This document shows positions 40,013 through 40,215 of a DNA stretch of 40,215 nucleotides, piece by piece. Within the stretch, counting starts at the first letter, position 1, and each line of letters begins with the position of its first letter. The notes under the pieces were generated by a model. It did not search any database, had not been told where the DNA came from, and was given only the letters and a program-made list of their open reading frames with translations. The stretch covers positions 1 through 40,215 of IMG/VR virus record IMGVR_UViG_3300009180_000087; one strand, 5' to 3'. The stretch is from a virus. A program made the position numbers and the translations under genes.

Positions 40013-40215
40013 ATGAAGAATAATTATGAGGGTTTGGATAGTGCTTTGAATATTGAAAGCAGTATTGTAGAGGTAGAGAATCCAACAGAAAAACTGGATA
40101 TTCTTCCAGTAAAACCTGATGACATCAAAAAAGATTATGAATATACTCGTGCTAATCTTTATTCTTTGATTGAAAAGGGTCAAGAAGCAATTAATGGAAT
40201 TATGGAACTTGCTGG
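40013..40215 (+). CDS. 16: Terminase small subunit gp16 (N-terminal part)
   Basis: 67 codons up to the window edge: MKNNYEGLDSALNIESSIVE, then VKPDDIKKDYEYTRANLYSL and IEKGQEAINGIMELA. The DYEYTR-NLY-LIE-GQEAI-GI-ELA helix is the recognisable N-terminal helix of T4-like small terminases, which bind and present DNA to the large subunit gp17. The position directly after gp15 supports this. The C-terminus lies outside the window. Confidence 0.9.
   Translation, partial: MKNNYEGLDSALNIESSIVEVENPTEKLDILPVKPDDIKKDYEYTRANLYSLIEKGQEAINGIMELA

Overview
The window reads as a segment of a T4-like tailed phage (myovirus), most probably a cyanophage. Two things support this. From 12859 to the right edge the genes follow the T4 virion order: gp25, gp6, a giant baseplate protein, gp8, a second giant structural protein, gp13, gp14, gp15 and the start of gp16. 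The remaining genes are a dense set of very small ORFs of the kind seen in cyanomyoviruses, plus an auxiliary S-adenosylmethionine decarboxylase. All supported genes are on the + strand. I see no tRNA, rRNA, CRISPR array, integrase or insertion sequence.

Layout. (1) 1-5105: the tail of an unidentified gene, a Dam-type adenine methyltransferase, then about 17 tightly packed small genes, many with ATGA or TAATG overlaps. They include a signal-peptide/glycine-zipper protein, an HExxH metallopeptidase-like protein and several single-span membrane proteins. (2) 5106-5598: a non-coding regulatory stretch. It holds an 11-bp inverted repeat, three 33-bp tandem repeats and an array of the palindrome CTCGWCGAG, one copy of which lies between the -35 and -10 of a promoter. 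Two small acidic genes follow, each with a TTGCAT-N17-TAYAAT promoter. (3) 5918-10500: early-type genes separated by a recurring promoter cassette, a 24-bp imperfect dyad whose second arm lies 36-37 bp upstream of a -10 hexamer. This part encodes an ArdA-like antirestriction protein, a nucleotidyltransferase/ligase-like protein and a MutH/Sau3AI-like endonuclease, with small unknown genes between. G+C is clearly higher at 8.2-10.2 kb. (4) 10328-12828: an AT-richer transition zone with a glycosyltransferase-like gene, conserved small genes and speD. (5) 12831-40215: the late virion module, very AT-rich, with T4-type late promoter motifs (TATAAATA/ATAAATA) before gp25, gp8 and the 114-aa neck-region gene.

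How the parts fit together. The early genes look aimed at the host and at DNA: Dam, a GATC-type endonuclease candidate, an antirestriction mimic, a ligase-like enzyme and many small putative host-takeover proteins. The late genes build the baseplate wedge (gp25, gp6, gp8 and the two giants), the neck (gp13, gp14) and the tail terminus (gp15), and begin the packaging terminase (gp16). Tail and neck proteins share repeated beta-rich modules, including a G-x-G-Y motif found in gp8, gp14 and both giants. Function calls rest on motifs and remembered family resemblance, because no searches were possible.
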